64,000 nt of DNA, from positions 1-64,000 of the forward strand of contig DDFC01000026.1 of assembly GCA_002336895.1 (NCBI GenBank). The letters are read 5' to 3'. The notes beneath the pieces are model-generated. The model was not told the origin of the DNA. It saw only the letters and a list, made by a program, of their open reading frames with translations, and did not search any database. Origin of the DNA: Verrucomicrobiaceae bacterium UBA1938 (GTDB taxonomy: Bacteria; Verrucomicrobiota; Verrucomicrobiia; Verrucomicrobiales; Verrucomicrobiaceae). A program made the position numbers and the translations under genes. Below are positions 20,301 through 27,350 of the stretch, piece by piece (within the stretch, counting starts at the first letter, position 1; every line of letters begins with the position of its first letter).

Positions 20301-23300
20301 ACGGTGAGCGCGGGCATTCTCAACATTCAAAACGCCACGGGTCTCGGCACCACGGCGGCTGGTACATCCGTCACCAATGGCGCGACGCTGCAGCTGCAAG
20401 GCGGCATCACGGTGGGGGCGGAGGCGCTGACTCTGAATGGCGGCGCGGCCAGCGGCCAGACCGGCGCTTTGGTCAACGTCAGCGGCACCAACACCTATGG
20501 CGGCGCTATCACCGTGGCGTCCAGCAGCTCCATCTCAGCAGCCAGCGGCTCGGTGCTCAACCTGACGGGTGGCGTCATCAAAAATGGCACCGTCGCGACT
20601 TTCAACGGTGGTGGCACGATCAATGTGGGCACGGTGGGCATCAGCGGCGCCTCGGCCAATTCGGACCTGGTCATTGATGGAACGACGGTGAACCTGAACG
20701 TGGCCAACACCTACAACGGCCCGACATTCATCCGCAACAGCGCCACGCTCAACGCGAACGTGACCAATGCGCTGCCGACGGCCAACGGCCGCACGGCTGT
20801 GACCTTTGATGGCACGGGAACTTCGGTGCTTACCCTTGGCGCTGCTCAATCCGTGGCCTCGCTGACGGCTGCAAGTGCCGCGACCATCACCTTGAATGCA
20901 AACACCCTCACTGTGGGAGATGCTTCCAGCAACACGACCTTCGCGGGCGCGATTGGCGGCACGGGCGGATTGACCAAGGACGGAGCCAGCACGCAGGTGC
21001 TCAGTGGCAGCAATGGCTACAGCGGCACGACGACGGTGAGCGCGGGGACTTTGTCGATCACGGGTGACATCAACAGCTCGGCGACGATCGCAGTCAGTGG
21101 TGGCTCGCTCACCACCAGCGGAGCTGACAAGCTGGCAAACGCAGCCGCAGTGACGGTGTCTGGCGGGACGCTGACGGTGGGTGGATCGGACACGATTGGC
21201 ACGCTCACGATGAGCAGCGGCACGATTGGCGGCACAGCGACACTGACAGCAACGACCTACGGCCTGAGCGGTGGCACGGTGAATGGCAATCTGGGCACGG
21301 GCACGATCAACAGCTCCGGCACAGTGGCCCTCAATGGCACCGCGGCGGCGGGGACGGTGAATGTCACCGCAGGCACGCTGACCCTGGGAGCCAGCAGCGC
21401 GATCAACAGCGCGACGGCGGTGAGCATCAGCGGCGGCAGCCTGGCTTTGGGAGCCTCCAACCAGATCGGCAACAGCGCTACGGTGACGGTGTCCGGCGGC
21501 ACCTTGGCGCTGGGCAGCAACAATGACACGGTGAGTGTTTACAACATGAGCAGCGGCTCGATCACCGGCAGTGGCACGCTGACAGCCACGACCTACGGGC
21601 TGAGCGGTGGCACGGTCACGGCAAATCTGGGCACGGGCACGATCAACAGCTCCGGCACGGTGGCCCTCAATGGCACCGCGGCGGCGGGGACGGTGAATGT
21701 CACCGCAGGCACGCTGACCCTGGGAGCCAGCAGCGCGATCAACAGCGCGACGGCGGTGAACATCAGCGGCGGCAGCCTGGCTTTGGGAGCCTCCGACCAG
21801 ATCGGCAACAGCGCTTCGGTGACGGTGTCCGGCGGGTCTCTCGCCATGGGAACCAACAGCGACACGGTTTCGGCCGTGCAAGTGTCTGGCGGCAACATCA
21901 CCGGAACCTCAGGTGTTCTCACCAGCACGAGCACCTATGACATGCGCTCAGGCAGCGTGAGTGCGGTCCTCGGCGGTACCGTTGGCCTGACGAAATCGAC
22001 GGGCGGCACGGTGAATCTGACCAACTCCAATACCTACACGGGAACCACGACTGTAAATGCAGGCACTCTGTCCTTGAGCGGTTCTGGACGGATTTCTGAC
22101 AGCTCCTCCCTCGTTGTTACGGGTGGTACTTTTGCCATCGGCTCAGTGAGCGATACCGTTGCTGGTGTGCAGCTGACTGGCGGCAGCATTACAGGCTCGA
22201 GCGGCGTTCTGACCAGCAGCAGCACCTATGACATGCAGTCCGGCAGTGTGAGCGCCATCCTGGGCGGCAGCGTGGGGCTGAACAAAACGACGTCTGGCAC
22301 GGTGACCCTGAGCGGCAGCAACACTTACACAGGCGCCACTTCGCTGACGAGCGGAAACCTTGTGGTCAATGGCAGCATCGCCAGCAGCAGTTTGACCACG
22401 ATTGACGGAGGCACCTTGATGGGGACGGGCGCAGTGGGTGCCATCCAGCTCAACAGCGGCGGTGCCATCAATCCCGGCGGAGCCTCCTCTGCGGGGGCGC
22501 TGAGCACAGGAAATATTTCCATCGTGGATGGTCAGCTCCACTTCAACATTGGCGGCACCGGCAGCTACGACCAGATCAACACCGCAGGAACCATCAATCT
22601 CGCCGCAGGGGGCGCCGGCGCCAAGCTGGTGCTGGATGCCATCAGCGGCTACACCGCCACTCTGAACAATGCATTCACCCTCGTCAGCAACGATCTGACG
22701 GATGCCATCACGGGCACGTTTGCCAAAGGCACCTTTGGCGGCACAAAGGTGATCACGCTCAGCGGGGTGGACTATGTGGAAAACGTGCTTGGCTCAAACT
22801 ACTACGGCCGCATCAACTACTCCGGAAGCTCCACCGCGCCGGGCACGCTGGCCACTGCCGGCAACGACATCATCCTCAAGATCGTGACTCCGGAGATCAC
22901 CATCACTGAATCCGGCAATAACCAGACGGATGGCGGAACTTACAACTTTGGTGATGTGGACAAGCTGGTGCCCGCAGTGCCGCTGACGAAGACCTTCACG
23001 ATCAAGAACGACGGTGAGGTGGATCTGATGGGGATCGTGGTTCACGCGCCCACTGGCGCTGCCGCGTCTGACTACACGCTGGATCTGACGGGAACCGCCT
23101 CCACGCTCATCCCCGGAGACAGCACAACGTTTACCATCACGTTCAGCCCGAGCCGCATCGGCACGCGCACGGCTGCCATCGTGATCGACAACAACGATTT
23201 GGATGAAAATCCCTTCAATCTTGCTCTGACCGGCGTGGGCTCCATCGGGCGTCAGATCATTGAGCCCTGGACCGTCACCTATGGCGGTCCGACGGCTCCC

Positions 23301-26300
23301 GCCGTTCCGCGCAACGGCCAGGCCCGCGCCATTGCCGTCCAGAAATCTACAACCAGGGATGAGGCCATCGGGGTGTTCGCCACAGGCTTTACCACCAACG
23401 CAGACGGCAACCTTGACGTCTACACAGCCAGCTACCATCCTGTCACCGGGGCGCTGCTCTGGTCCCGGACATTTGACGGCGCCGCCCATCGTGACGACTA
23501 TGCCAATTCGATTGTTGTTGATGGCAATGGCGATGTGATCGTCACCGGCTGCACCACCAAAAGCGACACTGACACGGATGTGTATGTGGCAAAATATGCC
23601 AATGCTGACGGGGCGCTGCTGTGGCAGAAGATTTATGCAGGCGCAGGCGGCAGTTATGACACCGGCTCCAGCGTCGCAGTCGATGCATCCAACAATGTTT
23701 TTGTCACCGGCAGCGGCATCCGCACGGCCTCCGACTACGACTTTTTTGTGGCCAGCTACTCTTCAGCAGGGGGAGTCCGGTTTGAAAACCTGATCGATGG
23801 TGGCAACAACCGCGAAGATGGCGCTTACAAGGTGGCTGTGGACACGGCAGGCAGCATGGTCATCGCCGGAAATGCCAGAAACGCCTCAAACAACCGTGAT
23901 TTCCGTGTTGTGCACCTCTCTGCATCCACCGGCACGGTCAACTGGCAGTACACCAAAAATGGAAGCAGCAGCGATCATGATTATGCCTATGACGTGGTGT
24001 TTGATGGATCCAACCAGGTGGTGGCCACAGGAACCGTGCGAGGCTCCAACTATGACATCTACACGGTGAAGCTGGACAAGACCGCAGGTGCCATCGTGTG
24101 GGAAAAGCAATGGAACGGCCCCAACGATTCGTCTGATGCCGGGCACCAGGTCAAAATAGACACCAGTGGAAATGTGGTTCTTGGCGGTGTCAGCTACCAC
24201 TCTGCAGGAGATCAGGACGGTTACGTGGCCAAATACAATGGCACGAGCGGGGCGCTGATCTGGGAGCACCGTTTCAATGGCGGTGCCGGCACGACCAACC
24301 TGATCGCCGAAATTGACCTGGATGCGCTCAACAACGTGGTCGCCACAGGCTTCACGGTCAGCCTGGCCGGCAATTACGACGTGCTGACTGGCAAGATGCT
24401 CGCCGGTGACGGAGGCCTGCTCTGGGAAAAGACCTACAATGGCGCCGCCAACAGTCACGACTACGGGCTCGCTCTGGCAGTGTCTCCCGACGGCAATATT
24501 TTTGTGGCCGGCTATTCCACCACATCCAACAACACCACTGACTTCCTCGTGAAGAACTACCAGGCCGAGCATGCGAGCACTCAGGCTGCGCAGACCATCA
24601 CCTTTGCCAACCCCGGTGCGCAGAGCGCGGGTTCGCCGCTCAGTCTCAGCGCCACTGCCAGCAGTGGTCTGACGGTGTATTTCTCCGTGGTCAGCGGGCC
24701 CGCGCAGATCAACGAAGGCACCAATTCGCTCGTCAGCTTCACCGGCAGCGGCACCGTGGTCGTGCGTGCTTCACAGAGCGGCAATTCCGGATATGCGGCC
24801 GCCACACCGGTGGACCAGAGCTTCACGGTGAACAAATCCCCGCAGACCATCAGCTTCATTCTGCCAGCCAGCCTGAGTTCTACGGCGCAGTGGCCGCTTA
24901 CCGGGGTTGCCTCCAGTGGTCTTGCGGTCACATACAGCGTGCAGAGCGGCCCCGGCAGCATCGCCGGCGGCATCCTCAGCTTCTCCGGAGCAGGCGATGT
25001 GGTCGTACGTGCCAGCCAGGTGGGGGATTCGAAGTACAATGCCGCCTCGGACGTGGATGCCACAGTGACCTCCGTCAATCACACGCCGATCGTCATCTTT
25101 GACAACATCGTTGAAAACTGGCGCGACCGCTACGCCGGCAGCGGCGCTGGAGAGGGAAATGACATTGCCCTCCAACTCAGCGGCAATGATGCCATAGCTG
25201 GCATTGTGGCCGGCTACACCACCACCGGCACCGGCAGGGATCTGTATCTGGCGAGGTATCTCGCGGACGGCACCAAGGACTGGTCGTTCGTCAGCAACAC
25301 CGCCGGGAATGACGAGGCCATGGCTGTCAGGGTGGACGCCAGCGGGGATGTTTACGTCGCCGGTTACACCACCGGCACCGGGCAGGACCTGTATGTGGGC
25401 AAGTACAGCGGTGTTGATGGAACCCGGCTCTGGTCCTACTCCATCAATGGAGCAGGCAATGGCAACGATGTCGGAGTGTCTCTGGATTTTGAAGGCACGA
25501 CCAATGTCGTGGTGGGCGGCTATGTGGCGGGCTCAGGCACCGGCAATGACTTCTTTGCCGCCAAACTCGACCAGGGCACCGGAGCCCCCGTTTGGACCAG
25601 CACGCAAAACCGCACGACAACCACTTCGGATGTTCCCGCCAAGGTCGTCGTGGGTACGGATGGCAGCGTGGCGCTGGCCGGCATATCCGGCAGCGATGCC
25701 TGGACGGTCAAGCTGGATGCGGCCACCGGAAACAAGGTGTGGCAGGTCGTTTACAACTATGCCAACAAGCCTGATGCGGTTCGCGGGCTGGCCATGGATG
25801 GCGCAAACAATGTCATCATCGCCGCCTACTCCCAGGGCAGCAATTATGACATGTACACCGCCAAATACGCGTCTCTGGACGGCACCCTGATCTGGGGTAA
25901 ACGCTACAACAGCAGCTTCAACTCCTCGGATGCGCCATGGGACATGACGGTGGATGAGGATGCCAATGTCTACGTCACCGGCACTTCCTACCGTTCGGCC
26001 AGTGTGCGTGATGGCATGACACTGAAGTACTCCGGCGTGGATGGGACTTTGCTGTGGGAGGGCCGCTTCAACGGGGCCAACAACGGCAATGATGAGAACA
26101 CATCCATCTCTCTCGACGGGATTGGCAACCCCGTGGTCGGCGGCTACACCACCAAATCCGACGGCACGACAGATGTCTACCTCGCCAAGCACAACAAAGG
26201 CCCCGGCGATCTCCGGTGGCAGAAGATCTTTGATGGCGACAACAACAAAAACGACAACGTCAAAAAAGTGAGGGTGGACCCCAACGGCGTCGTCTGGATG

Positions 26301-26369
26301 ACGGGATCCTCGACCACGTCCGGAGGAGCTCTGGAGGTGCTGGTGCTGCGTGACATCCCGACGCCCTAA
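11394..26369 (+). CDS. Giant secreted autotransporter-type beta-strand-repeat protein with two beta-propellers
   Basis: A 4,991-residue protein. The signal peptide is about residues 1-27. Residues about 30-3,700 are a right-handed beta-helix-type stalk made of roughly two dozen autotransporter-associated beta-strand repeats, each with a core like GANTYTGATTVSAG followed by LxLxG; only G, T, S, N, A and V are common, and cysteine is absent from what I read. Residues about 3,700-3,820 form a closing segment (NPGG...GAL...DQINTAG). Residues about 3,827-3,952 are an Ig-like 'choice-of-anchor D' domain (TFTIKNDGEVDL...ALTGVG). Then come eight propeller repeats (about 3,956-4,390), two Ig-like repeats beginning QTITF and QTISF (about 4,400-4,570), and eight more propeller repeats (about 4,572-4,989). 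Each propeller repeat carries D-x-x-G-N-V-x-V-x-G and ends in LLWEK-like sequence. The protein ends in the last repeat with no barrel domain or sorting signal. It is probably a surface adhesin or sheath fibre. Confidence 0.88.
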   Translation: MKSILTLTRAFAAILTAVLFSRGTLQAAVLTWDTVSGDGGVITGGSGAWIDASGNWNNGSTDVLWNNGTPDSAIFGGLAGTITLGGGITVGNMTFNAGTGNYTINGSGNVLTLSSSLITVNTDATIAAILGGSTGLTVAGTNKLVLTAASTFTGDLNINSGTLEISGAGSVLQDNNASTVTVASGATALLSGSANNALGWGGSGISGSYEQWVVAGTINNTGGAAQTIPFGGVTLNGGTLTSSSGNATYGSYHVNASSGVITANGAGNTISAVDVGIGNTTATISTPLAGDTLTTSSVFRDIGGVGALTKTGAGTMIMTGASTYTGATTISGGALQVDGSLASGSTVGVGTAGALTGSGTVSGNVTLTGSGVINKSGGSIGGTLGVTGGNWNGTGSVTGLVTSSSGTFTIGSGANLTANGNLNVTGGTLASGSGTSTITGSVNYTSASSSTFGGIIAGSGKTVTMNNASGSLTLSGTNTYTGGTNVTAGTIVLANQNGFGTGTVTLAGGVNFSTTGFEGNNVAGALPNSFVLSGGMVNVDVSFSGHNDIWINTAVSGTGGFSVTSGGGIMRSPGLMLSGAKTFQGGVTIGDNARVTIDNNTSLGTGGLRANGGTDTLRVAGNVSNVANNAVVASGATLSVEVDSGVSAVLSGVISSEGGGGGLTKNSAGILSLSGANTYTGNTIISAGTLQIGAGGTTGSLSTSSAITNNATLEFNRTNTLTQGTDFASVISGSGAVSQVGSGTTVLSGANTYTGATSITAGTLQVNGSLAASSTVGVGTAGTLAGSGTINGNATLTGSGIINLSGGTIAGTLGVTGGNWNGSGSVTGPVTSSSGTFTIGSGANLTANGNLNVTGGTLASGSGTSTITGSVNYTSASSSTFGGVIAGSGKTVTMNNAASTLTLSGASTYTGTTTVSAGVVNIQNATALGTVAGGTSVSSGAALQIQGGIVVGAEALTLNGTGVSNDGALRTISGTNTYGGLVTLGSSTRINSDAGSTLYLTNTGTITGSGFDLTAGGGGNTTIAGIIGTGTGAVTKDGAGDLYLTGANTYTGTTTISGGRLVIGSGNTTGSLSTSSAIVNNATLAFWRSNTLTQGTDFASVISGSGAVSQSGVGTTILNGANTYTGATTVSTGVLNIQNAAALGTTAAGTTVLSGTALQIQGGIVVGAEALTLNGTGVSNDGALRTISGTNTYGGLVTLGSSTRINSDAGSTLYLTNTGTITGSGFGLTAGGAGNTTIAGIIGTGTGTLTKDGAGDLYLTGANTYTGTTTISGGRLVIGSGSTTGSLSTSSAIVNNATLAFWRSNTLTQGTDFASVISGSGAVSQTGVGTTILNGANTYTGATTVSTGVLNIQNATALGSTAAGTTVLSGTALQIQGGITVGAEALTLNGTGVSNDGALRNISGTNTYGGLVTLGSSTRINSDAGSTLYLTNTGTITGSGFDLTAGGAGNTTIAGIIGTGTGAVTKDGAGDLYLTGANTYTGTTTISGGRLVIGSGSTTGSLSTSSAIVNNATLAFWRSNTLTQGSDFASVISGSGAVSQSGVGTTILNGANTYTGATTVSTGVLNIQNATALGSTAAGTTVLSGTALQIQGGITVGAEALTLNGTGVSNDGALRNISGTNTYGGLVTLGSSTRINSDAGALTLSNTGTITGSGLALTVGGAGNTTINSIIGTGTGTLTKDGAGTLTLTAASTYTGATTVTAGSLQVDGSLASGSTVGVGTAGTLSGSGTINGNTTLTGSGIINLSSGTIGGTLGVTGGSWNGTGSVTGLVTSSSGTFTIGSGANLTANGNLNVTGGTLASGSGTSTITGSVNYTSASSSTFGGVIAGSGKTVTMNNAASTLTLGGTNTYTGTTTVSAGILSVTGDINNSATIAVSGGQLTTSGADKLANAAAVTVSGGTLTVGGSDTIGTLTMSSGTIGGTATLTATTYDLSGGTVNGNLGTGTLNSSGTVALNGTAAATAVNVTAGTLTLGASNLLADGGTVTVSGGALALGTSSDTVSVFNMSSGSLTGSGTLTATTYGLSGGTVGANLGAGTINSSGTVALNGTAAATAVNVTAGTLTLGASSAVNSATTVGVSGGSLVLGASNQIGNSATVTVSGGTLAMGANSDTVAAVALTSGSITSSSGVLTSTAAFDMQSGTVSAILGGTAGLTKTTAGSVTLSGVNTYTGATTISAGTLSVGSIGNGGVAGNLGQASNAASNLVFDGGTLQYTGSTATSDRAFTINAGKTATIDTANGLTLAGATGAATTGALTKTGAGTLTLTGASTYSGTTTISAGTLALSGSGALSDSSAVNVTGASAVFNISGITASGETVGSLAGVAGSSVVLGGKTLTAGGDGTSTAFDGVISGSGGSFTKTGAGTLTLSGTSANTYTGTTTVSDGVLLLNRTGAAAENVIAAGGSVVINTGGTLRLGTQTQINDEIVSFSINGGTFDLQGFVEGMTPQVSMTNGSITGGASGFLLARGGYAGSGTNTVSKSLSVRAADASSGVFSISGGTTTVSGVIQTDVGGAAGISKTGAGTLVLSGANTFAGNVTVGAGILNIQNATGLGTTAAGTSVSNGATLQLQGGITVGAEALTLNGGAASGQTGALVNVSGSNTYGGAITVASSSSISAASGSTLTLTGGVIKNGTVATFNGGGTINVNTTAISGSSANSDLVIDGTTVNLNVANTYNGPTFIRNSGTLNANVTNALPTANGRTAVTFDGTGTSVLALGADQSVASLTSAGSATVTLNANTLTIGGSSGSTTFAGAIGGTGGLTKDGASTQILSANNGYTGATTISAGNLTLQGTYASSGFAISSGATLEFNSGSSLDYGTTTFSGAGKLLKTGTGELRWGGNAATFALTSGALIDIQGGLMVGGNFANEVWTNNKSDLNIASGAFFAGVEANVRVNALTGGGTLSTGYSGSGYTSLTVGVDNGGGTFSGSITDGVASLGGYSDFGGAVATGNLTKAGTGTQVLSGANTYSGTTTVSAGILNIQNATGLGTTAAGTSVTNGATLQLQGGITVGAEALTLNGGAASGQTGALVNVSGTNTYGGAITVASSSSISAASGSVLNLTGGVIKNGTVATFNGGGTINVGTVGISGASANSDLVIDGTTVNLNVANTYNGPTFIRNSATLNANVTNALPTANGRTAVTFDGTGTSVLTLGAAQSVASLTAASAATITLNANTLTVGDASSNTTFAGAIGGTGGLTKDGASTQVLSGSNGYSGTTTVSAGTLSITGDINSSATIAVSGGSLTTSGADKLANAAAVTVSGGTLTVGGSDTIGTLTMSSGTIGGTATLTATTYGLSGGTVNGNLGTGTINSSGTVALNGTAAAGTVNVTAGTLTLGASSAINSATAVSISGGSLALGASNQIGNSATVTVSGGTLALGSNNDTVSVYNMSSGSITGSGTLTATTYGLSGGTVTANLGTGTINSSGTVALNGTAAAGTVNVTAGTLTLGASSAINSATAVNISGGSLALGASDQIGNSASVTVSGGSLAMGTNSDTVSAVQVSGGNITGTSGVLTSTSTYDMRSGSVSAVLGGTVGLTKSTGGTVNLTNSNTYTGTTTVNAGTLSLSGSGRISDSSSLVVTGGTFAIGSVSDTVAGVQLTGGSITGSSGVLTSSSTYDMQSGSVSAILGGSVGLNKTTSGTVTLSGSNTYTGATSLTSGNLVVNGSIASSSLTTIDGGTLMGTGAVGAIQLNSGGAINPGGASSAGALSTGNISIVDGQLHFNIGGTGSYDQINTAGTINLAAGGAGAKLVLDAISGYTATLNNAFTLVSNDLTDAITGTFAKGTFGGTKVITLSGVDYVENVLGSNYYGRINYSGSSTAPGTLATAGNDIILKIVTPEITITESGNNQTDGGTYNFGDVDKLVPAVPLTKTFTIKNDGEVDLMGIVVHAPTGAAASDYTLDLTGTASTLIPGDSTTFTITFSPSRIGTRTAAIVIDNNDLDENPFNLALTGVGSIGRQIIEPWTVTYGGPTAPAVPRNGQARAIAVQKSTTRDEAIGVFATGFTTNADGNLDVYTASYHPVTGALLWSRTFDGAAHRDDYANSIVVDGNGDVIVTGCTTKSDTDTDVYVAKYANADGALLWQKIYAGAGGSYDTGSSVAVDASNNVFVTGSGIRTASDYDFFVASYSSAGGVRFENLIDGGNNREDGAYKVAVDTAGSMVIAGNARNASNNRDFRVVHLSASTGTVNWQYTKNGSSSDHDYAYDVVFDGSNQVVATGTVRGSNYDIYTVKLDKTAGAIVWEKQWNGPNDSSDAGHQVKIDTSGNVVLGGVSYHSAGDQDGYVAKYNGTSGALIWEHRFNGGAGTTNLIAEIDLDALNNVVATGFTVSLAGNYDVLTGKMLAGDGGLLWEKTYNGAANSHDYGLALAVSPDGNIFVAGYSTTSNNTTDFLVKNYQAEHASTQAAQTITFANPGAQSAGSPLSLSATASSGLTVYFSVVSGPAQINEGTNSLVSFTGSGTVVVRASQSGNSGYAAATPVDQSFTVNKSPQTISFILPASLSSTAQWPLTGVASSGLAVTYSVQSGPGSIAGGILSFSGAGDVVVRASQVGDSKYNAASDVDATVTSVNHTPIVIFDNIVENWRDRYAGSGAGEGNDIALQLSGNDAIAGIVAGYTTTGTGRDLYLARYLADGTKDWSFVSNTAGNDEAMAVRVDASGDVYVAGYTTGTGQDLYVGKYSGVDGTRLWSYSINGAGNGNDVGVSLDFEGTTNVVVGGYVAGSGTGNDFFAAKLDQGTGAPVWTSTQNRTTTTSDVPAKVVVGTDGSVALAGISGSDAWTVKLDAATGNKVWQVVYNYANKPDAVRGLAMDGANNVIIAAYSQGSNYDMYTAKYASLDGTLIWGKRYNSSFNSSDAPWDMTVDEDANVYVTGTSYRSASVRDGMTLKYSGVDGTLLWEGRFNGANNGNDENTSISLDGIGNPVVGGYTTKSDGTTDVYLAKHNKGPGDLRWQKIFDGDNNKNDNVKKVRVDPNGVVWMTGSSTTSGGALEVLVLRDIPTP
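12355..14121 (+). repeat. Dispersed 0.48-kb repeat in the stalk (copies 1 and 2; a third lies at about 16463-16940)
   Basis: Copies lie at about 12355-12840 and 13640-14121, and a third at about 16463-16940. Each encodes a block running from the TYTGAT core through QVDGSLA, SGSTVGVGTAG, NLTANGNLNVTGGTLASG and SGKTVTMNNA. The offsets are 1,287 and 2,823 bases. DNA identity is high over long runs, so these blocks spread by recent duplication rather than by slow divergence. Confidence 0.7.
14113..16315 (+). repeat. Tandem array of 645-base units in the stalk
   Basis: About 3.4 head-to-tail copies of a 645-base (215-codon) unit, with boundaries near 14113, 14758, 15403 and 16048. Each unit encodes two beta-strand repeats, including LNIQNA.ALG, VGAEALTLNGTGVSNDGALR, SSTRINSDAG, TISGGRLVIGSG and NATLAFWRSNTLTQG. 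The second and third complete copies are nearly identical at the DNA level and the fourth is cut short after RINSDAG. Such arrays readily change copy number while staying in frame. Confidence 0.8.
18960..21035 (+). repeat. Paired 0.77-kb repeat, 1,305 bases apart, in the stalk
   Basis: Copies lie at about 18960-19730 and 20265-21035. Each encodes LNIQNATGLGTTAAGTSV, LTLNGGAASGQTGALVNVSG, NGTVATFNGGGTINV, NSDLVIDGTTVNLNVANTY and NALPTANGRTAVTFDGTG. A different unit (TSGADKLANAAAVTVSGG onward) occurs at about 17000-17400 and again at about 21050-21430. The stalk is therefore a mosaic of several duplicated blocks. Confidence 0.7.
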
Positions 26370-26373
26370 ACCC

Positions 26374-26396
26374 CTGTTGAAACAGCCTTTTTCTTT
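26374..26396 (+). terminator. Weak intrinsic-terminator-like element after the giant gene
   Basis: CTGTT-GA-AACAG (26374-26385) is followed by a T-rich tract (26388-26396). The loop is too short for a strong hairpin, so this is only suggestive. It sits in the 52-base gap before the right twin gene. Confidence 0.25.
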
Positions 26397-26409
26397 ATCA
26401 TTTCACCTT

Positions 26410-27187
26410 CTTCACCGACTCATGAAAACGAAATTCTTGAAAGCCCTGCTGGTCCTGCTGCTGATGGGGGTGCGGGCGGGTGCGACGCAGATAACCAACG
26501 CGGGTCCGAGCCTGAGTGTGATCCAGGGTGACAAGGCCAGGTTCAGCGCGCAGTTTTTTGATGCGGACGGCAACACGGGAGTGACATTGCGAGCGCTGCA
26601 TGTGGCCAGCGGGCAGGTGATCGGGGAGTTTGCACGCGACGACAGCAGCGGTGATTTGCAATGGAGCTGTGACACCAGTCCGCTGCCAGCGGGGAGCAAT
26701 GCGGTGCAGTTGATAGCGACCGATGCAGCGGGAGCGAGCACGGTGGTGTCGTTTTCGTTGAATGTGACGGCGGCGAGTCCGGTGCAGCAGTGGAGGCAGA
26801 CGTATTTTGGGAGCAGCCAGGACGGAGGAAACGCGGTGAACACGGCGGACCCTGACGGGGACGGGCTGAGCAACTATGCGGAGTTTGCGTTTGGGACCAA
26901 TCCAGTGCAGGGAGGGGGAGACATAGGCAGCAAGGTGCAGCTGGACGGGCAGAGCGGGAAGATGAGGGCGATATTTCGGCGTCGCAGCGACTACCTGAGC
27001 ACGGGGGTGTCGTATGTGTATGAGTTCAGCAGCGATCTGCAGGAGTGGGAGGCGGTGGCGATCCCGCCGCAGGTGGTCAGTGATGACGGGGTCATGCAAA
27101 ATCTCAGCGTGGAGTTCCCCGTGCTGTCCAACGGCCAGTCCAGCAGGTTTTTCCGCACCCGCCTCCCTTGAGTGCGGGGGGGGAGGG
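26410..27187 (+). repeat. Direct repeat, right copy (flanks the giant gene)
   Basis: A 778-base segment matching 9833-10610 in the same orientation, with the same 12 bases before the ATG (one difference) and about 16 bases after the stop. Homologous recombination between the copies would remove or duplicate the 16.6 kb carrying the giant gene and one twin. Confidence 0.85.
26422..27171 (+). CDS. Small secreted protein: Ig-like domain, calcium-binding motif and C-terminal domain (right twin)
   Basis: A 249-residue protein, 236 residues identical to the gene at 9845-10594. The signal peptide is MKTKFLKALLVLLLMGVRAG, followed by the same Ig-like domain, the same DPDGDGLSNYAEFAFGTNP loop and the same FFRTRLP end. 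The 13 differences are scattered and include four in the signal peptide; there is no frameshift, so both copies look functional or recently separated. It begins 52 bases after the giant gene and is probably cotranscribed with it. The frame is open to 26350, but the signal peptide fixes the start at 26422. A strong hairpin follows the gene. Confidence 0.75.
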   Translation: MKTKFLKALLVLLLMGVRAGATQITNAGPSLSVIQGDKARFSAQFFDADGNTGVTLRALHVASGQVIGEFARDDSSGDLQWSCDTSPLPAGSNAVQLIATDAAGASTVVSFSLNVTAASPVQQWRQTYFGSSQDGGNAVNTADPDGDGLSNYAEFAFGTNPVQGGGDIGSKVQLDGQSGKMRAIFRRRSDYLSTGVSYVYEFSSDLQEWEAVAIPPQVVSDDGVMQNLSVEFPVLSNGQSSRFFRTRLP

Positions 27188-27196
27188 CCTCCATGA

Positions 27197-27222
27197 GCCA
27201 TGCTGTCACAACACAGCATGGC
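27197..27222 (+). terminator. Strong hairpin after the right twin gene
   Basis: A perfect ten-base inverted repeat, GCCATGCTGT / ACAGCATGGC, with a six-base loop (CACAAC), lies 25 bases after the stop. No T-run follows. It probably ends the surface-protein transcript or stabilises its 3' end. The left twin has no such hairpin. Confidence 0.45.
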
Positions 27223-27350
27223 GGCAGGCAAAGGCGGATGGCAGTGCTGCCTCTGCCGTGCAAGGCCCGCCCGGGCGGTCTCTTAATCTGCCAGCGGCAG
27301 CATCTTGCCCTTTCACTCAGAATCAATCGCGAGAAGAGTGCCCCAGCAGC

